This document shows, one piece after another, positions 36,405-45,533 of a stretch of DNA of 64,000 nt (the stretch's first letter is position 1; every line of letters begins with the position of its first letter). The translations under genes and the position numbers were made by a program. Under the pieces are notes generated by a model. The model worked only from the letters and a program-made list of their open reading frames with translations, was not told the origin of the DNA and made no database searches. The DNA is from Tessaracoccus defluvii. Lineage in GTDB: Bacteria; Actinomycetota; Actinomycetes; Propionibacteriales; Propionibacteriaceae. Where the stretch lies: positions 3,224,001 through 3,288,000 of the forward strand of contig NZ_CP060789.1 of NCBI RefSeq assembly GCF_014489575.1, in the 5' to 3' direction.

Positions 36405-36424
36405 ATATCGACGGATGTCAATAT
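36405..36424. promoter_or_regulatory. Candidate ArsR operator
   Basis: ATATCGA (36405-36411) and TCAATAT (36418-36424) are inverted repeats with one mismatch and a 6-nt spacer, in the divergent region between the arsC-arsD fusion and arsR. It is close upstream of the arsR -10-like TAGCAT (36429-36434). Placement and symmetry fit an ArsR operator controlling both directions. Confidence 0.5.
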
Positions 36425-36440
36425 GGGCTAGCATGGGGGC

Positions 36441-36809
36441 ATGACGACGCTAGCCGGCCCGGACGAGGGCGCGCACTGCTGCCCCGATCACGACGGCGGA
36501 CTGCTGGACGGTGACGAGGCCGTCGCCCTGGCCGACGTGTTCAAGGCGCTCGCCGACCCGACTCGCGTCCGACTCCTGCGCTACCTTGCCGACTCCGCCG
36601 GCGGCACCGTCTGCGCCTGTCATCTCCCCGACGCGCTCGGCATCAGCCAGCCCACCCTGTCGTTCCACATGCGCAAGCTCCACGACGCCGGCCTCGTCGA
36701 GCGCGCGCAGCGGGGCCGCTGGGCGCACTGGTCTGTCAACCCGACGGCCATCGAGCCCGTCCGCTCCTTCCTTGGGCTCGCGCCAGCGCCGGCGGCGCCC
36801 CGCTGCTGA
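36441..36809 (+). CDS. arsR: ArsR/SmtB-family arsenic-responsive repressor
   Basis: This 122-aa protein has the winged helix (FKALADPTRVRLLRYLADS, then ISQPTLSFHMRKLHDAGLVERAQRGRWAHWSVN). Cysteines in VCACHLPDAL match the classical As(III) site at the start of the alpha-3 helix, with extra cysteines at the N-terminus (CCPDHD) and the last residue. It should repress the divergent arsC-arsD/arsA operon and itself until As(III) binds. TAGCAT ends 6 nt before the ATG and no ribosome binding site is seen, so the transcript is probably leaderless. Confidence 0.9.
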   Translation: MTTLAGPDEGAHCCPDHDGGLLDGDEAVALADVFKALADPTRVRLLRYLADSAGGTVCACHLPDALGISQPTLSFHMRKLHDAGLVERAQRGRWAHWSVNPTAIEPVRSFLGLAPAPAAPRC

Positions 36810-36815
36810 CCACTC

Positions 36816-37440
36816 CTACCGGCCGCCGAGCGTGCAACGCACGTCCTGCCACACGATCGTGCCTCCAGACCCGTCTGCCCCCTCCGTGATCATCCGGGCC
36901 GCCGCGTCCGTGACGCGCTCCGCCTCGTCGTGGGTCATCGCGTCCCACGCGGCCCGCTGACCGACCGACCGGGTGAAGCGAAGCCAGTCCGCGACCCCCT
37001 CGAACGTCAACGACATCCGCCAGGTCTCCGTCGTCACCCCCATCGCCCCCGCCGTCGCCAGCGCGGACTCCATGGCGCCGTCCGATGCGAAGGGGCCGTC
37101 GGGCCCGGCGCTGCGCGGGTCCAGCGGAGGCATCCACGGCCGCAGCAGCCCGTCCAACTCGCGCCACAGGGCGCTCTGCGCCCCGAACGTCGTCACCCCG
37201 ATCCGGCCGCCCGGACAGAGCAGCGCCACCCAGCGGGCCAACGCGGCCCGCGGATCCGGCAGGAACAGCACGAGCGAGGAGGCCACCACGTCGAACGAGG
37301 CGGCGGGCAGGTCCGGGGCCGACGCATCGCCCACCGCCACCTCCGCGCCGGTGCCGGCCAGGGAGGCACGGGTGAGCCGCACCATCTCGGGACTCACATC
37401 GAGGGCGACGACGCGTCCCCCGGGCAGGACGCAGGCGCGG
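36816..37440 (-). pseudogene. SAM-dependent methyltransferase remnant (5' end deleted)
   Basis: The minus strand encodes the class I methyltransferase core from GGRVVALDVSPEMVRLTR through FDVVASSLVLFLPDP to a normal C-terminus (VWQDVRCTLGGR). The part that should precede it, with the glycine-rich SAM loop, stops around 37437 in an abrupt junction. Upstream sequence is unrelated. The product would lack the start and motif I, so it is non-functional. The deletion may also have removed other genes between here and the GH43 remnant. Confidence 0.65.
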
Positions 37441-37641
37441 CGTCGTCCGCGTCGTGAACGGATCCGTGTTGCCCTGGGTGCTCGTGACGGCGACGTACAC
37501 GGCCAGGAACGTGGGCCGCTCGAGGAAGCGCCACCGGGCGCTGCTCGACAGGCTTCCGCGATCCGAACACGCCCAGGACTCGGCCGAGGTGGACGAGGTG
37601 GGCTGGGGGCCCTGCGGCGCCTGCGCTGATCCTCCCCGGCC
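37441..37641. other. Unassigned 200-bp junk segment between two gene remnants
   Basis: Neither strand gives a recognisable coding segment. It lies between the deleted 5' end of the methyltransferase and the GH43 remnant and is best read as scrambled DNA from one or more deletions. Confidence 0.4.
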
Positions 37642-38351
37642 TTGCGAGCGCCGCAGGCAGCCCTCGAGGGGCCTAACGGGTGGGAGCCGCTCAACGAGAA
37701 CTACGGCATCTTCTTCGCCCGGGTGGCGGAGACTCCGGACGAGGCCGGCACCGTCGAGGAGATCATCCGTAGCTTGCGGCACCCCCACCTGTTCGGCCTG
37801 GCCGTCAGCGACGGCGTCAACCGCCCGGCCGCCCGCGGCCCCGTCCTGACAGGGGCGGCCGCCGCGCACCCACCCGCCGGCATCGTCGACGCGCGTCACC
37901 CTGACCTACAGCCCCCGAGTACGCGTGGGACAACACCATCGCGGAGGGTCCCAACGTCCTCGTCCGGGACGGCCGCCTGCTCATGATCTACTCGGGCTCC
38001 ACCGTCGGCGACTCGTATACGACAGGGTTGGCGACGGCGACCGCGGGCCGCGGCGTCGACCTCACCGACCCCGCCGCCTGGACCCGTCTCAACTACCCGA
38101 TCCAGAAGTCGGGCCCGTTCAACGGCCAATGGCAGCTGGGAACCGGCCACGGCATGTGGTCGCACGACGAGGACGACAACCCGCTGTACGTCTTCCATGC
38201 CCGCGCCGACCATCGGGGCTTGTCAGGCCGCGATACGTTCGTGCGCCGGGTCCACTTCGCCGCCGACGGGATGCCCGTGTTCGACATGACCGCGGACGAG
38301 GAAGTTGCACCGTCGTTGCGGGCTGTGACGGTGGCTGTCGTCGTCCGCTAG
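37642..38351 (+). pseudogene. GH43-like glycoside hydrolase remnant
   Basis: Segments of a GH43-like beta-propeller enzyme are visible in different frames. NGWEPLNENYGIFFA and RSLRHPHLFGLA lie in one frame up to about 37800, then unrelated sequence. RVTLTYSP leads, after a run of five C at 37912-37916 that shifts the frame by one, into EYAWDNTIAEGPNVLVRDGRL and LMIYSGSTVGDSYTTGLATA in the frame that ends at 38351. The EGPN motif holds the family acid. The start and several blades are missing, so the gene is inactive. It would have acted on arabinan or xylan-type side chains. Confidence 0.65.
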
Positions 38352-38483
38352 GACCGAATTTCTCGGACATCGTTCGCGTCCGTTAGGTGCAGAGGGGCAC
38401 TTTGTACGTACACTGGGGTCTGTTGGCCTCGGCGACGTCCGTTTCCGCGGTCAACAGTTTGTCAAACACAAGGAAAGATCGAC

Positions 38484-38687
38484 ATGGCCACTGGCACAGT
38501 CAAATGGTTCAACTCGGACAAGGGTTACGGCTTCATCGCTCCCGATGACGGCACCGCCGACGTCTTCGCACACTTCCGGGCCATTGTTGGCACCGGGCAC
38601 CGCAACCTCGAAGAAGGCCAGAAGGTCGAGTTCGATGTTGAGCAGGGTCAGAAGGGCCTGCAGGCTGCTAACATCCGCTCGCTCTGA
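38484..38687 (+). CDS. cspA: Cold-shock protein CspA
   Basis: This 67-aa protein is a complete single cold-shock domain with RNP1 ([10 protein letters not shown]) and RNP2 (DVFAHFRAI). It binds single-stranded RNA and DNA as an RNA chaperone. AAGGAAAG lies 6 nt before the ATG, and the upstream 130 bp without a gene probably hold the long leader common in csp genes. A strong hairpin follows the stop. Confidence 0.95.
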   Translation: MATGTVKWFNSDKGYGFIAPDDGTADVFAHFRAIVGTGHRNLEEGQKVEFDVEQGQKGLQAANIRSL

Positions 38688-38700
38688 GCTCTAGTCGTTC

Positions 38701-38730
38701 GGGGCGTCGTGACTTCGGTCACGGCGCCCC
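38701..38730 (+). terminator. Strong hairpin terminator after cspA
   Basis: GGGGCG-T-CGTGAC and GTCACG-G-CGCCCC pair around a TTCG tetraloop, with one mismatch. It is 14 nt after the cspA stop and followed by a short T-rich stretch (GTTT). Confidence 0.8.
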
Positions 38731-38755
38731 CGCTCGTTTCCCCGGGAGTCCCCCC

Positions 38756-40006
38756 ATGCAAGCCGACTGGTCACTCATGCGCGACCGCCAGTTCGCCCGC
38801 CTCTTCTGCGCCAGGACGGCGTCGATGGGCGGTTCTGCCTTCGCACCCATCGCCCTGTCCTTCGGGGTACTGCACCTGCCCGGCGGCGACGCGGAGACCC
38901 TCTCGTACGTGCTGACGGCCGAGAGCGTTCCGATGATCGCCTTCCTGCTGTTCGGCGGCGTCATCGCGGACCGGTTCCCGCGCCAGCGGGTCATGATGGT
39001 CGGCGAGTTCTGCTCGGCGATCGCGTTCGGTTCGCTCGCGTTCCTGCTCATGACGGGCGACCCGCCGCTGTGGCTGCTCTGCGTCGCCGCCGCGTTCAGC
39101 GGCATCGGGATCGCCATCATGTCGCCTGCGCTGACCGGCATCATCCCGGAGGTGCTGAAGCCGCACCAACTCCAGTCGGGCAACGCGCTGCTCGCGCTCG
39201 GGGCCAACACGGCCCGCATCGCCGGACTGGTCTTCGCGGGCGGCATCGTCGCCCTCGTCGGCGGCGCCTGGGCCCTGGTGGGAGCCTCGCTGCTCTTCGC
39301 CACGTCCGGTGTGGTCGTGTCCGGCCTACGGGGGACGGCGGACCGGCGCGGCAGTTCGTCGGGCTCGACGCTCGGTGACCTGAAGCAGGGGTGGCGCGAG
39401 TTCTCGTCGCGCCAGTGGATCTGGGTGGTCGTGCTCCAGTTCTCGTTCCTCGTGATGTTGTTCCAGGCCTGCTTCGGCGTGTTGGGCCCCGTCCTGTCGG
39501 ACACCGAACTCGGCGGTGCCGGGCCCTGGGCGTGGGTGCTCACCGGCGACGCGATCGGCATGGTGCTCGGCGTCTTCATCGCCCTGCGTGTCCGGCCGAA
39601 GCGGCCGATCTTCGTCGGTGTCCTGATGACGGCGCTGGCCACGCCGCCCTTCCTCGCGCTGGGTCTGGGTGCGCCGCTGTGGATCGTGGTGGTCCTCGCC
39701 GTCGTGATGGGGGCCGCGTTCGACCTGTTCGGGGTCCTGTGGAACACGTCGCTGCAGCGGCTGGTGCCGGCTGAGGCGCTGTCGCGGGTGGCGGCGTACG
39801 ACGCGTTCGGGTCGCTCATGTTCGGGCCGCTCGGCCTGCTGCTCGCCGGGCACGCCGTCGTCTGGTGGGGTGCCAGGGAGTCGATGATCGGCGCCTCGCT
39901 GCTGATGCTGCTCGCCGTCGGCGCCGCGCTGCTCTCGCCCGAGGTGCGCCGTCTCCGGGCCCCTGAGTACGAGCCGGTCCCCGTGATGGTGACCGCGGCC
40001 GACTGA
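38756..40006 (+). CDS. MFS transporter, drug/siderophore exporter type
   Basis: This 416-aa integral membrane protein has about 12 hydrophobic helices and the MFS loop motif GGVIADRFPRQRVMMVGE between helices 2 and 3. The overall layout is like the EntS/MdfA-type exporters (MFS_3). Substrate cannot be predicted. GGGAG is a weak ribosome binding site 8 nt before ATG 38756. It stands alone between the cspA terminator and osmC. Confidence 0.88.
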   Translation: MQADWSLMRDRQFARLFCARTASMGGSAFAPIALSFGVLHLPGGDAETLSYVLTAESVPMIAFLLFGGVIADRFPRQRVMMVGEFCSAIAFGSLAFLLMTGDPPLWLLCVAAAFSGIGIAIMSPALTGIIPEVLKPHQLQSGNALLALGANTARIAGLVFAGGIVALVGGAWALVGASLLFATSGVVVSGLRGTADRRGSSSGSTLGDLKQGWREFSSRQWIWVVVLQFSFLVMLFQACFGVLGPVLSDTELGGAGPWAWVLTGDAIGMVLGVFIALRVRPKRPIFVGVLMTALATPPFLALGLGAPLWIVVVLAVVMGAAFDLFGVLWNTSLQRLVPAEALSRVAAYDAFGSLMFGPLGLLLAGHAVVWWGARESMIGASLLMLLAVGAALLSPEVRRLRAPEYEPVPVMVTAAD

Positions 40007-40080
40007 GGCGGACGGTCTCCCGCTTCGCCAGCGGGTCGCCGGGGCCTTGCCTAGGGTGGGGGTCTACCCAGGGAGGCAAC

Positions 40081-40506
40081 ATGTCAGTCACCAGCAAGGC
40101 CAGCACGATCTGGAACGGGTCGCTGTTCGAGGGCTCCGGCACCGTCACATTCGACTCGTCGCACCTCGGCACGTACCCCGTGAACTGGAAGGCCCGCTCC
40201 GAGGGCTCGGACAACACCACGACCCCCGAGGAACTGATCGCGGCGGCGCACGCGTCGTGCTTCTCGATGGCGCTGTCGAACGGGCTCGCGCAGAACGGCA
40301 CGCCGGCCACTGAACTGAAGACGGATGCGGCCGTCGCGTTCACCCCCGGAGTCGGCATCACCGGTAGTCATCTGACGGTCCGCGCACAGGTGCCCGGGCT
40401 CTCCGAAGAAGCGTTCCTGGCCATCGCCGACGATGCGAAGGCCAACTGCCCCGTCTCAAAGGCGCTCGGGGGCGTCGACATCACGCTGGATGCCAGCCTG
40501 GGCTAA
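40081..40506 (+). CDS. osmC: OsmC-family peroxiredoxin
   Basis: This 141-aa protein contains the two redox cysteines of the family, in IAAAHASCFSMALS and DDAKANCPVSKAL, so it should reduce organic hydroperoxides. The N-terminus GSGTVTFDSS.. matches OsmC rather than Ohr. GGGAGG lies 5 nt before the ATG. It is a single-gene unit and is likely induced by osmotic or oxidative stress in line with the family. Confidence 0.92.
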   Translation: MSVTSKASTIWNGSLFEGSGTVTFDSSHLGTYPVNWKARSEGSDNTTTPEELIAAAHASCFSMALSNGLAQNGTPATELKTDAAVAFTPGVGITGSHLTVRAQVPGLSEEAFLAIADDAKANCPVSKALGGVDITLDASLG

Positions 40507-40586
40507 CCCGGAAACAGCGCATCCCTGTTGCGCGATAGCCGACCCCGATGTGCCCATCCGTGAGGAAAGGCGATAGGACTGGGGGC

Positions 40587-41870
40587 ATGAACACCGAACC
40601 CGTACGGGGCGGCGACGCAGCCGCCCCTGTGACCGTCGCACTCATCGGAGCAGGTAACCGCGGGCAGGGCTATGTGGGCTGGATCGCGCGGCACCGCGAC
40701 CGCGCCAAGGTCGTGGCCGTGGCCGACCCGGATCCGCACCGTCGCTCGCTCGTGCAGGCCGCCCATCCCGAGGCCGTCGCCTATAAGACGTGGGCCGAAC
40801 TGCTGGCCGATCCTGACGCCGTCTTCGACATGGCGATCGTCGCCACGCAGGACCAGTTCCACCGGGAGCCCGTACTGGCGCTCGCGGAGCGGGGGACGGC
40901 GATCCTGCTGGAGAAGCCGGTCGCGCCGACCATCGAGGAGGTGCGGGAGGTGATCGCGGCTGTGAAGGCCGCCGGGGTCATCTTCGGTGTCTGCCACGTG
41001 CTGCGCTACACCCCCTACACGGAGCAGCTGAAGGACGTCGTCGACAGCGGTGTGCTCGGCAAGATCGTCAACATCGAGCACCTCGAGCCCGTCGGCTGGT
41101 GGCACATGGCGCACTCGTTCGTGCGGGGCCCGTGGCGCAGGGAGGACACGTCGGCCCCGATGCTGCTCGCTAAGAGCTGCCACGACATCGACTGGATCAG
41201 CCATGTTACCGGCATCGAGTACGACCAGGTCGCCAGCTTCGGCAAGCTGACCCACTTCACTGCGGAGAACCGGCCCGCCGAGGCCGCCGACCGCTGCCTC
41301 GACTGCCCACTCGAGCCCACCTGCCCCTACTCGGCGCCGAAGCTCTACGTGCCGCTGGTAAGGGCCGAGGGGTCCGTCTGGCCTGTCAGCGTCATCACCG
41401 ACGGCGACACCGAAGAGGACGTGCTCGAGGCGCTGCGGACCGGGCCGTACGGGCGCTGCGTCTACGACTGCGACAACGATGTGGTGGACAACCAGGTGGT
41501 CGCGTTCACCGGCAAGGACGGCGAGACCGGCACGTTCACCATGTGTGCGTTCACGGAGCAGAGCCACCGCAAGTCGCGCATCTTCGGCACGCACGGCCGG
41601 GTCGAATGCGACGGCGAGACGATCGACATCCTCGACTTCCGCACGGGCGGGCGCGAGATCCGCTTCGTCGGCGGGAGCCAGGGCGCCAACGCGGCGACGG
41701 GCCACGGCGGCGGCGATGCGGGGCTGATGAACTCGTTCATCGCCGCGGTCGCGCAGAGGGACCAGTCGCTGGTGCGCTCGGGGCCGGACCAGTCGCTGGC
41801 GAGCCATGCGGCGGTGTTCGCGGCGGAGGAGTCGAGGAAGTCGGGAAGGATCGTCCGGGTCGACGTGTGA
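40587..41870 (+). CDS. Gfo/Idh/MocA-family oxidoreductase
   Basis: This 427-aa protein has the Rossmann motif VALIGAGNRGQGYV, the catalytic-lysine motif ILLEKPVAPT and the C-terminal substrate domain with KSCHDIDWISHVTG. A cysteine-rich insert (RCLDCPLEPTCPYSAPKLY) is characteristic of a sugar-oxidoreductase subgroup. It probably oxidises a cyclic sugar or inositol with NAD(P). Start ATG 40587 follows a TAGGAC hexamer by 7 nt, with no clear Shine-Dalgarno sequence. No partner genes are adjacent. Confidence 0.88.
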   Translation: MNTEPVRGGDAAAPVTVALIGAGNRGQGYVGWIARHRDRAKVVAVADPDPHRRSLVQAAHPEAVAYKTWAELLADPDAVFDMAIVATQDQFHREPVLALAERGTAILLEKPVAPTIEEVREVIAAVKAAGVIFGVCHVLRYTPYTEQLKDVVDSGVLGKIVNIEHLEPVGWWHMAHSFVRGPWRREDTSAPMLLAKSCHDIDWISHVTGIEYDQVASFGKLTHFTAENRPAEAADRCLDCPLEPTCPYSAPKLYVPLVRAEGSVWPVSVITDGDTEEDVLEALRTGPYGRCVYDCDNDVVDNQVVAFTGKDGETGTFTMCAFTEQSHRKSRIFGTHGRVECDGETIDILDFRTGGREIRFVGGSQGANAATGHGGGDAGLMNSFIAAVAQRDQSLVRSGPDQSLASHAAVFAAEESRKSGRIVRVDV

Positions 41871-41930
41871 CGGTGGCGGGGCATCTCGAATGAAACCACC
41901 CCATCACCCCTTGTCGGAGTGCGATTGAGG

Positions 41931-41989
41931 TTGTCCACAGGTCCCGGATTGCTCTGGGAAATGGGTGCCTGGGCGACCGATAATGGGTT
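41931..41989 (+). promoter_or_regulatory. Promoter of DUF222/HNH copy 2 with DnaA box
   Basis: TTGTCCACAG (41931-41940), containing the actinobacterial DnaA-box form TTGTCCACA, lies exactly 50 bp before the start codon. GATAAT followed by GGG (41979-41984) lies 5 nt before it. Copy 1 shows the same elements at the same distances. Confidence 0.55.
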
Positions 41990-43678
41990 ATGGAGAAGCT
42001 GGCGCTCATCACTGCCCGGGAGGCCTTCGCGGATGTCCGCGAGGGTCTCCTGCTGCGCCGTCGTGGTGAGGCCCAGACGATTCGTGCGTTGTGTGATCTG
42101 GCTGCCTGCTATCGGGTGTCTGAGGCTGAGCTGTTCGAGCCGCTGGACGAGCATCTGGTGACGGTTGGCGGCGAGGGTACGCCTGCTGTGTCTGAGTTTC
42201 TGCGTCTGGAGGTGGCGGGCCTTCTCGGTTGCTCTGCCGGGATGGCCACGGAGCATATTGCAGCCGCGATCGACCTGAAGTTCCGCCATCCCCGGCTGTA
42301 CGAGGCGGTCCAGAGCCTCACGATCGACTCCCAGCGGGCGCTCCGGGCCGCGCGGCGCTGCCGCGAGCTCGGGCCGGCGGCGGCCGACTGGGTCACCGAC
42401 CGGTGGCTTCCGGCGCAGGAGGGCCTCGGCTGGGGTGCCGCCTTCAGCCTGCTCGACCGGCTCATCATCACGGCCGACGCCGATCTGGCCGCCGAGCGGG
42501 AGCGCAAGACCCGCGAGGCGCGCGGGGTCTGGACCTGGGGACTCGACGCCGGCGCGATGAACCTCACCGGCAGGCTCGATGTGCTCGACGCCCGTTTCCT
42601 CGACGTCCGGCTCGACGAGCTGGCCCGGCTCCTCGTGGGTGAGTGCCCTGGCCTGGACCACAACCAGCGCCGGGCCAAGGCGCTCGGGCTGCTGGCCAAC
42701 CCCGCCTACGCGCTGGCCCTGCTCCAGCAGGCCGCGCAGGGAGAACTGCCTCTCGTCCCGGTGCTGCCCGCCGCGTCGCGGTCCCGTCTGACTACGGCGC
42801 CGGAGCCCCTCGATGAGTGGTCCCCGCCGCCGCCTGAAGACCTGGAGCCGCCGGAGCCCGCCTGGGCGATGGCGCTTGGCCGGGCAGCAGTGAACGTCTG
42901 GCCGACGACCACCACCGAGGGACCGACGTCCGCTTCACCGTCCGGCGCGCCATCGCCCGGGCCGGATGGTCGGCGCGCCGGACGTCCTGGGGTTTCGGGT
43001 CCCGCCGGTCCCGTGACCCCACGCACCGATCCCCTCCCCACCGATCCCGACCGCCCAGGCCCCGCGGAGCCACCGATTCACCCGGAACAGGGGAGAGCTC
43101 TGCCCGCGGCCGACCTCGGCCCTGCCATCGATCCGGCGCTGCTGACGCGTCTGCGCCCGACGCTCGGGCTGGCTGTTCACATCCACTCGGACGCCCTCGG
43201 TGGCCTCACCGGCGCGGCGCGGGTCGAGCGGGCGGGGCATATCACCACGGCGCTGCTCGGTGACTTGCTCGGCGAGGGCCACGGCGTGGTCGTGAAGGTG
43301 CACCCGGTGATCGACCTGCCGAACCTCGAGCCGGCCGACCGGTACGTGCCGACGCCGCGGATGCGTCGCGCCGTCGAGCAGGTCTTCCCACGGGAGCCGT
43401 TCCCGTTCTCGTCGCGTGCGGCGTCGGGGCTTGATCTGGATCACACGGTTGCGTATCGGCCGGGGCGTGGCGGGCAGACGGCGGTGGGGAATCTGGCGCC
43501 TCTGTCGCGTTCGGTTCACCGGGCGAAGACGGCTGGGTTCTGGCGGGTCAGCCAGCCTGAGCCGGGGCGGCTGGTGTGGATGAGCCCGTTGGGGTATCGG
43601 TACGAGGTGACGCCGTTCGGGACGCTGGTCGTGCCCGGCGAGGCGAGATCGCCGAGCCGCAGCGCCGGGTCCGCCTGA
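41990..43678 (+). CDS. DUF222/13E12-type protein with HNH endonuclease domain (copy 2)
   Basis: This 562-aa protein is a paralogue of the gene at 6286-7827. It has the DUF222 helical domain (GEGTPAVSEFLRLEVAGLLG, FRHPRLYEAVQSLTIDSQRAL, RGVWTWGLDAGAMNLTGRLD), a long proline-rich, low-complexity linker at about residues 265-385, and the HNH core (GLDLDHTVAY, NLAPLSRSVHRAKTAGFW). It ends naturally after GYRYEVTPFGT, which shows that copy 1 has an abnormal C-terminus. Probable nuclease of unknown biological role. No ribosome binding site; leaderless start likely. Confidence 0.88.
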   Translation: MEKLALITAREAFADVREGLLLRRRGEAQTIRALCDLAACYRVSEAELFEPLDEHLVTVGGEGTPAVSEFLRLEVAGLLGCSAGMATEHIAAAIDLKFRHPRLYEAVQSLTIDSQRALRAARRCRELGPAAADWVTDRWLPAQEGLGWGAAFSLLDRLIITADADLAAERERKTREARGVWTWGLDAGAMNLTGRLDVLDARFLDVRLDELARLLVGECPGLDHNQRRAKALGLLANPAYALALLQQAAQGELPLVPVLPAASRSRLTTAPEPLDEWSPPPPEDLEPPEPAWAMALGRAAVNVWPTTTTEGPTSASPSGAPSPGPDGRRAGRPGVSGPAGPVTPRTDPLPTDPDRPGPAEPPIHPEQGRALPAADLGPAIDPALLTRLRPTLGLAVHIHSDALGGLTGAARVERAGHITTALLGDLLGEGHGVVVKVHPVIDLPNLEPADRYVPTPRMRRAVEQVFPREPFPFSSRAASGLDLDHTVAYRPGRGGQTAVGNLAPLSRSVHRAKTAGFWRVSQPEPGRLVWMSPLGYRYEVTPFGTLVVPGEARSPSRSAGSA

Positions 43679-43694
43679 TCCTCGGGAAGCCTGC

Positions 43695-44531
43695 TCAGGC
43701 GACGCGGCCTGGCTTCGGCAAGGCCCGCCAGGTCTCGGGCTCCAGCAGGCACGTGTCTTCGATGGCTCCCGGAAGCTCGAAGAGCCCCACCTTCGGCTCG
43801 GCGAAGGAGAACACCCGGGCCAGGACGTACTGGTCAGCCATGTCCTTGCTCACGGCAACCTCGTTGCGGCTCACCAGCATCGGCCACGCGGCGCCGCGGC
43901 GGGTCGTCTTCACCTCGATCAAGCGCGGGGCGCCGTCGGGCCGGAAGGAAGCGATGTCATAGCCGAGGCCGTCGCCCTGCGTGACGGACACGTGTTCCAC
44001 CTTCCCGGCCAGGTCGCCGCGGCCGGCCTCGGCCAGACGGCGCCGCTCCCGCTCGAGGATGAGCACCTCCCCGGAGGCGCCGAGCGAACGGTTGGCTGCC
44101 TCGAGCGCGACGAAGTCCGTGTGCATGGGCCGGGCCACCCCGCGGGCGACGGGGAAGGCCAGCTCGGTCGGCGGGGTGATGACGTTCCAGGCGACGTCGA
44201 TGCGCTTGGCCGCGTCCCGGATGATGCTCTGCCGCATGAGTTCCATCACCTCCGGATGGCGGCTGAGATGGTGCTCGACAGCCTCAGCGAGGGACGCCTG
44301 GTAGTTCTTGGCGGGTTTGTATCCCTCGACCCACGGCGCGTGCATGTCGATCAGCACCCCGCTGACGTTCTGGAACTTGAACTCGACCGAGCCCCTCGAC
44401 CGCCCAGTCAGCGCGCGAACTCGCCCGTTGGCCTCCGTCTTGACGTACGACTGGCCTGCCAGCTCCTGTTCGAGCATCGCGAGATACTCCGCGACGACAA
44501 CCTCGTTCTCCGCGCGCGACCATGCGTCCAT
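43695..44531 (-). CDS. DUF3883-type (restriction-endonuclease-like) protein
   Basis: This 278-aa protein has a C-terminal DUF3883-like domain with GLGYDIASFRPDGAPRLIEVKTTRRGA, whose D..(E)xK pattern fits a PD-(D/E)XK nuclease core. The N-terminal half (FQNVSGVLIDMHAPWVEGYK and so on) is unrecognised. DUF3883 is common in restriction and DNA-repair-linked proteins. It lies 50 bp downstream of nurA on the same strand and may belong to the HerA-SbcCD-NurA operon. The start is ATG 44531 or the ATG two codons upstream. Confidence 0.65.
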   Translation of the reverse strand: MDAWSRAENEVVVAEYLAMLEQELAGQSYVKTEANGRVRALTGRSRGSVEFKFQNVSGVLIDMHAPWVEGYKPAKNYQASLAEAVEHHLSRHPEVMELMRQSIIRDAAKRIDVAWNVITPPTELAFPVARGVARPMHTDFVALEAANRSLGASGEVLILERERRRLAEAGRGDLAGKVEHVSVTQGDGLGYDIASFRPDGAPRLIEVKTTRRGAAWPMLVSRNEVAVSKDMADQYVLARVFSFAEPKVGLFELPGAIEDTCLLEPETWRALPKPGRVA

Positions 44532-44581
44532 GCGCACACCCTAGCGACGGCGCCGCCGTCGACACCGGAGGCCCAGACCGA

Positions 44582-45532
44582 TCAGCCCGCCGCCCGCAGC
44601 GCCCGGTGCAGCAACTGCGGGTCGCCCAGCCGGTGCCGCAGCGTCCGCTCCAACCCCGCGATCGGGTACAGGTTCTGCGGCGCCCGCGGATCCTTGAACG
44701 GCTCGCTCGCGTAACGGGGCAACACTGCCTGCGACGTCGCCGCCAGTGCGACGGCCTCGTCGACGCTCAGCTCCGACGCACACTCCACCCGCACGATCCC
44801 CGCCCACGGCGAGCCCCCGGGCCCGGGCAGCCGCAGGTACCAGGAGTACCGCTCCCACGTGGTGCCCAGCCGGAACACCGGCGTGCGCTCACCGGCGGCG
44901 AGGGCGCCGACGACGCGGTTCAGGTCGGCGGGCAGATAGGCGGAGTGCTGCGACTTGATCATGCCGATCGCCCGCGGCACATTCGTCCGACCCCGCAGGG
45001 GACCGTCGATCACGAGGAGGTCGTCGACGTCGTCCGGGGCCGCCGCGCGGGCGTTGGCCGCGCAGATGATCTCCAGCTCGGCCAGCTTCTGCTGCAGCGC
45101 CAGCGACAGGAGGTCGAACACCTGCTTGCCCGGGTCCGGCTTCGCATGCGCGACGGTCCAGGTCCCGAGCCCCGTGACGATGTCGTCGGCGTCCTCGGCC
45201 GTGGTCAGCAGCGACCGCCGCACCTCGGCGATGTCGACGGTGGCCGCCGAACGCGTCGACCGCACGACACCCGCGGCGTACGACGCGCAGAGCGCGGGAG
45301 CCTGCTCGCCGCCGTCATCGGGATTGAGCCACAGGCGCGCCTCGACCCGACGCACGCCGTCGACGAACAGGATCGTGGACGGCTCCGTGGTGGCCGAAGC
45401 GGCGATCGGGCGCCAGCCGGCGTCAGGCACCTCGACATCGGTGGTGAGCTCCGCCTTCGACTCGGCGAGTTCCTCCACCTCCTGCAGGCTCGACCCGTAG
45501 TCAGGGGCCCACCCGTCGACCATGAACCGCAT
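44582..45532 (-). CDS. nurA: NurA-like nuclease
   Basis: This 316-aa protein has the two hallmark acidic segments of NurA, ILFVDGVRRVEARLW and DDLLVIDGPLRGRT, and a C-terminal VRVECASELSVDEAVALAA region. NurA is a Mn-dependent 5'-3' nuclease that works with the HerA translocase to resect DNA ends. The gene starts one nt after the sbcC stop and is the last of the herA-sbcD-sbcC-nurA operon, which strongly supports the call. An internal ATG (45523) is an alternative start. Confidence 0.78.
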   Translation of the reverse strand: MRFMVDGWAPDYGSSLQEVEELAESKAELTTDVEVPDAGWRPIAASATTEPSTILFVDGVRRVEARLWLNPDDGGEQAPALCASYAAGVVRSTRSAATVDIAEVRRSLLTTAEDADDIVTGLGTWTVAHAKPDPGKQVFDLLSLALQQKLAELEIICAANARAAAPDDVDDLLVIDGPLRGRTNVPRAIGMIKSQHSAYLPADLNRVVGALAAGERTPVFRLGTTWERYSWYLRLPGPGGSPWAGIVRVECASELSVDEAVALAATSQAVLPRYASEPFKDPRAPQNLYPIAGLERTLRHRLGDPQLLHRALRAAG

Positions 45533-45533
45533 C

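Noticed and set aside
42780-43120. Proline/threonine-rich stretch in DUF222/HNH copy 2 as a separate gene or repeat
   Set aside because: It is the low-complexity linker between the DUF222 and HNH domains and is also present in copy 1.
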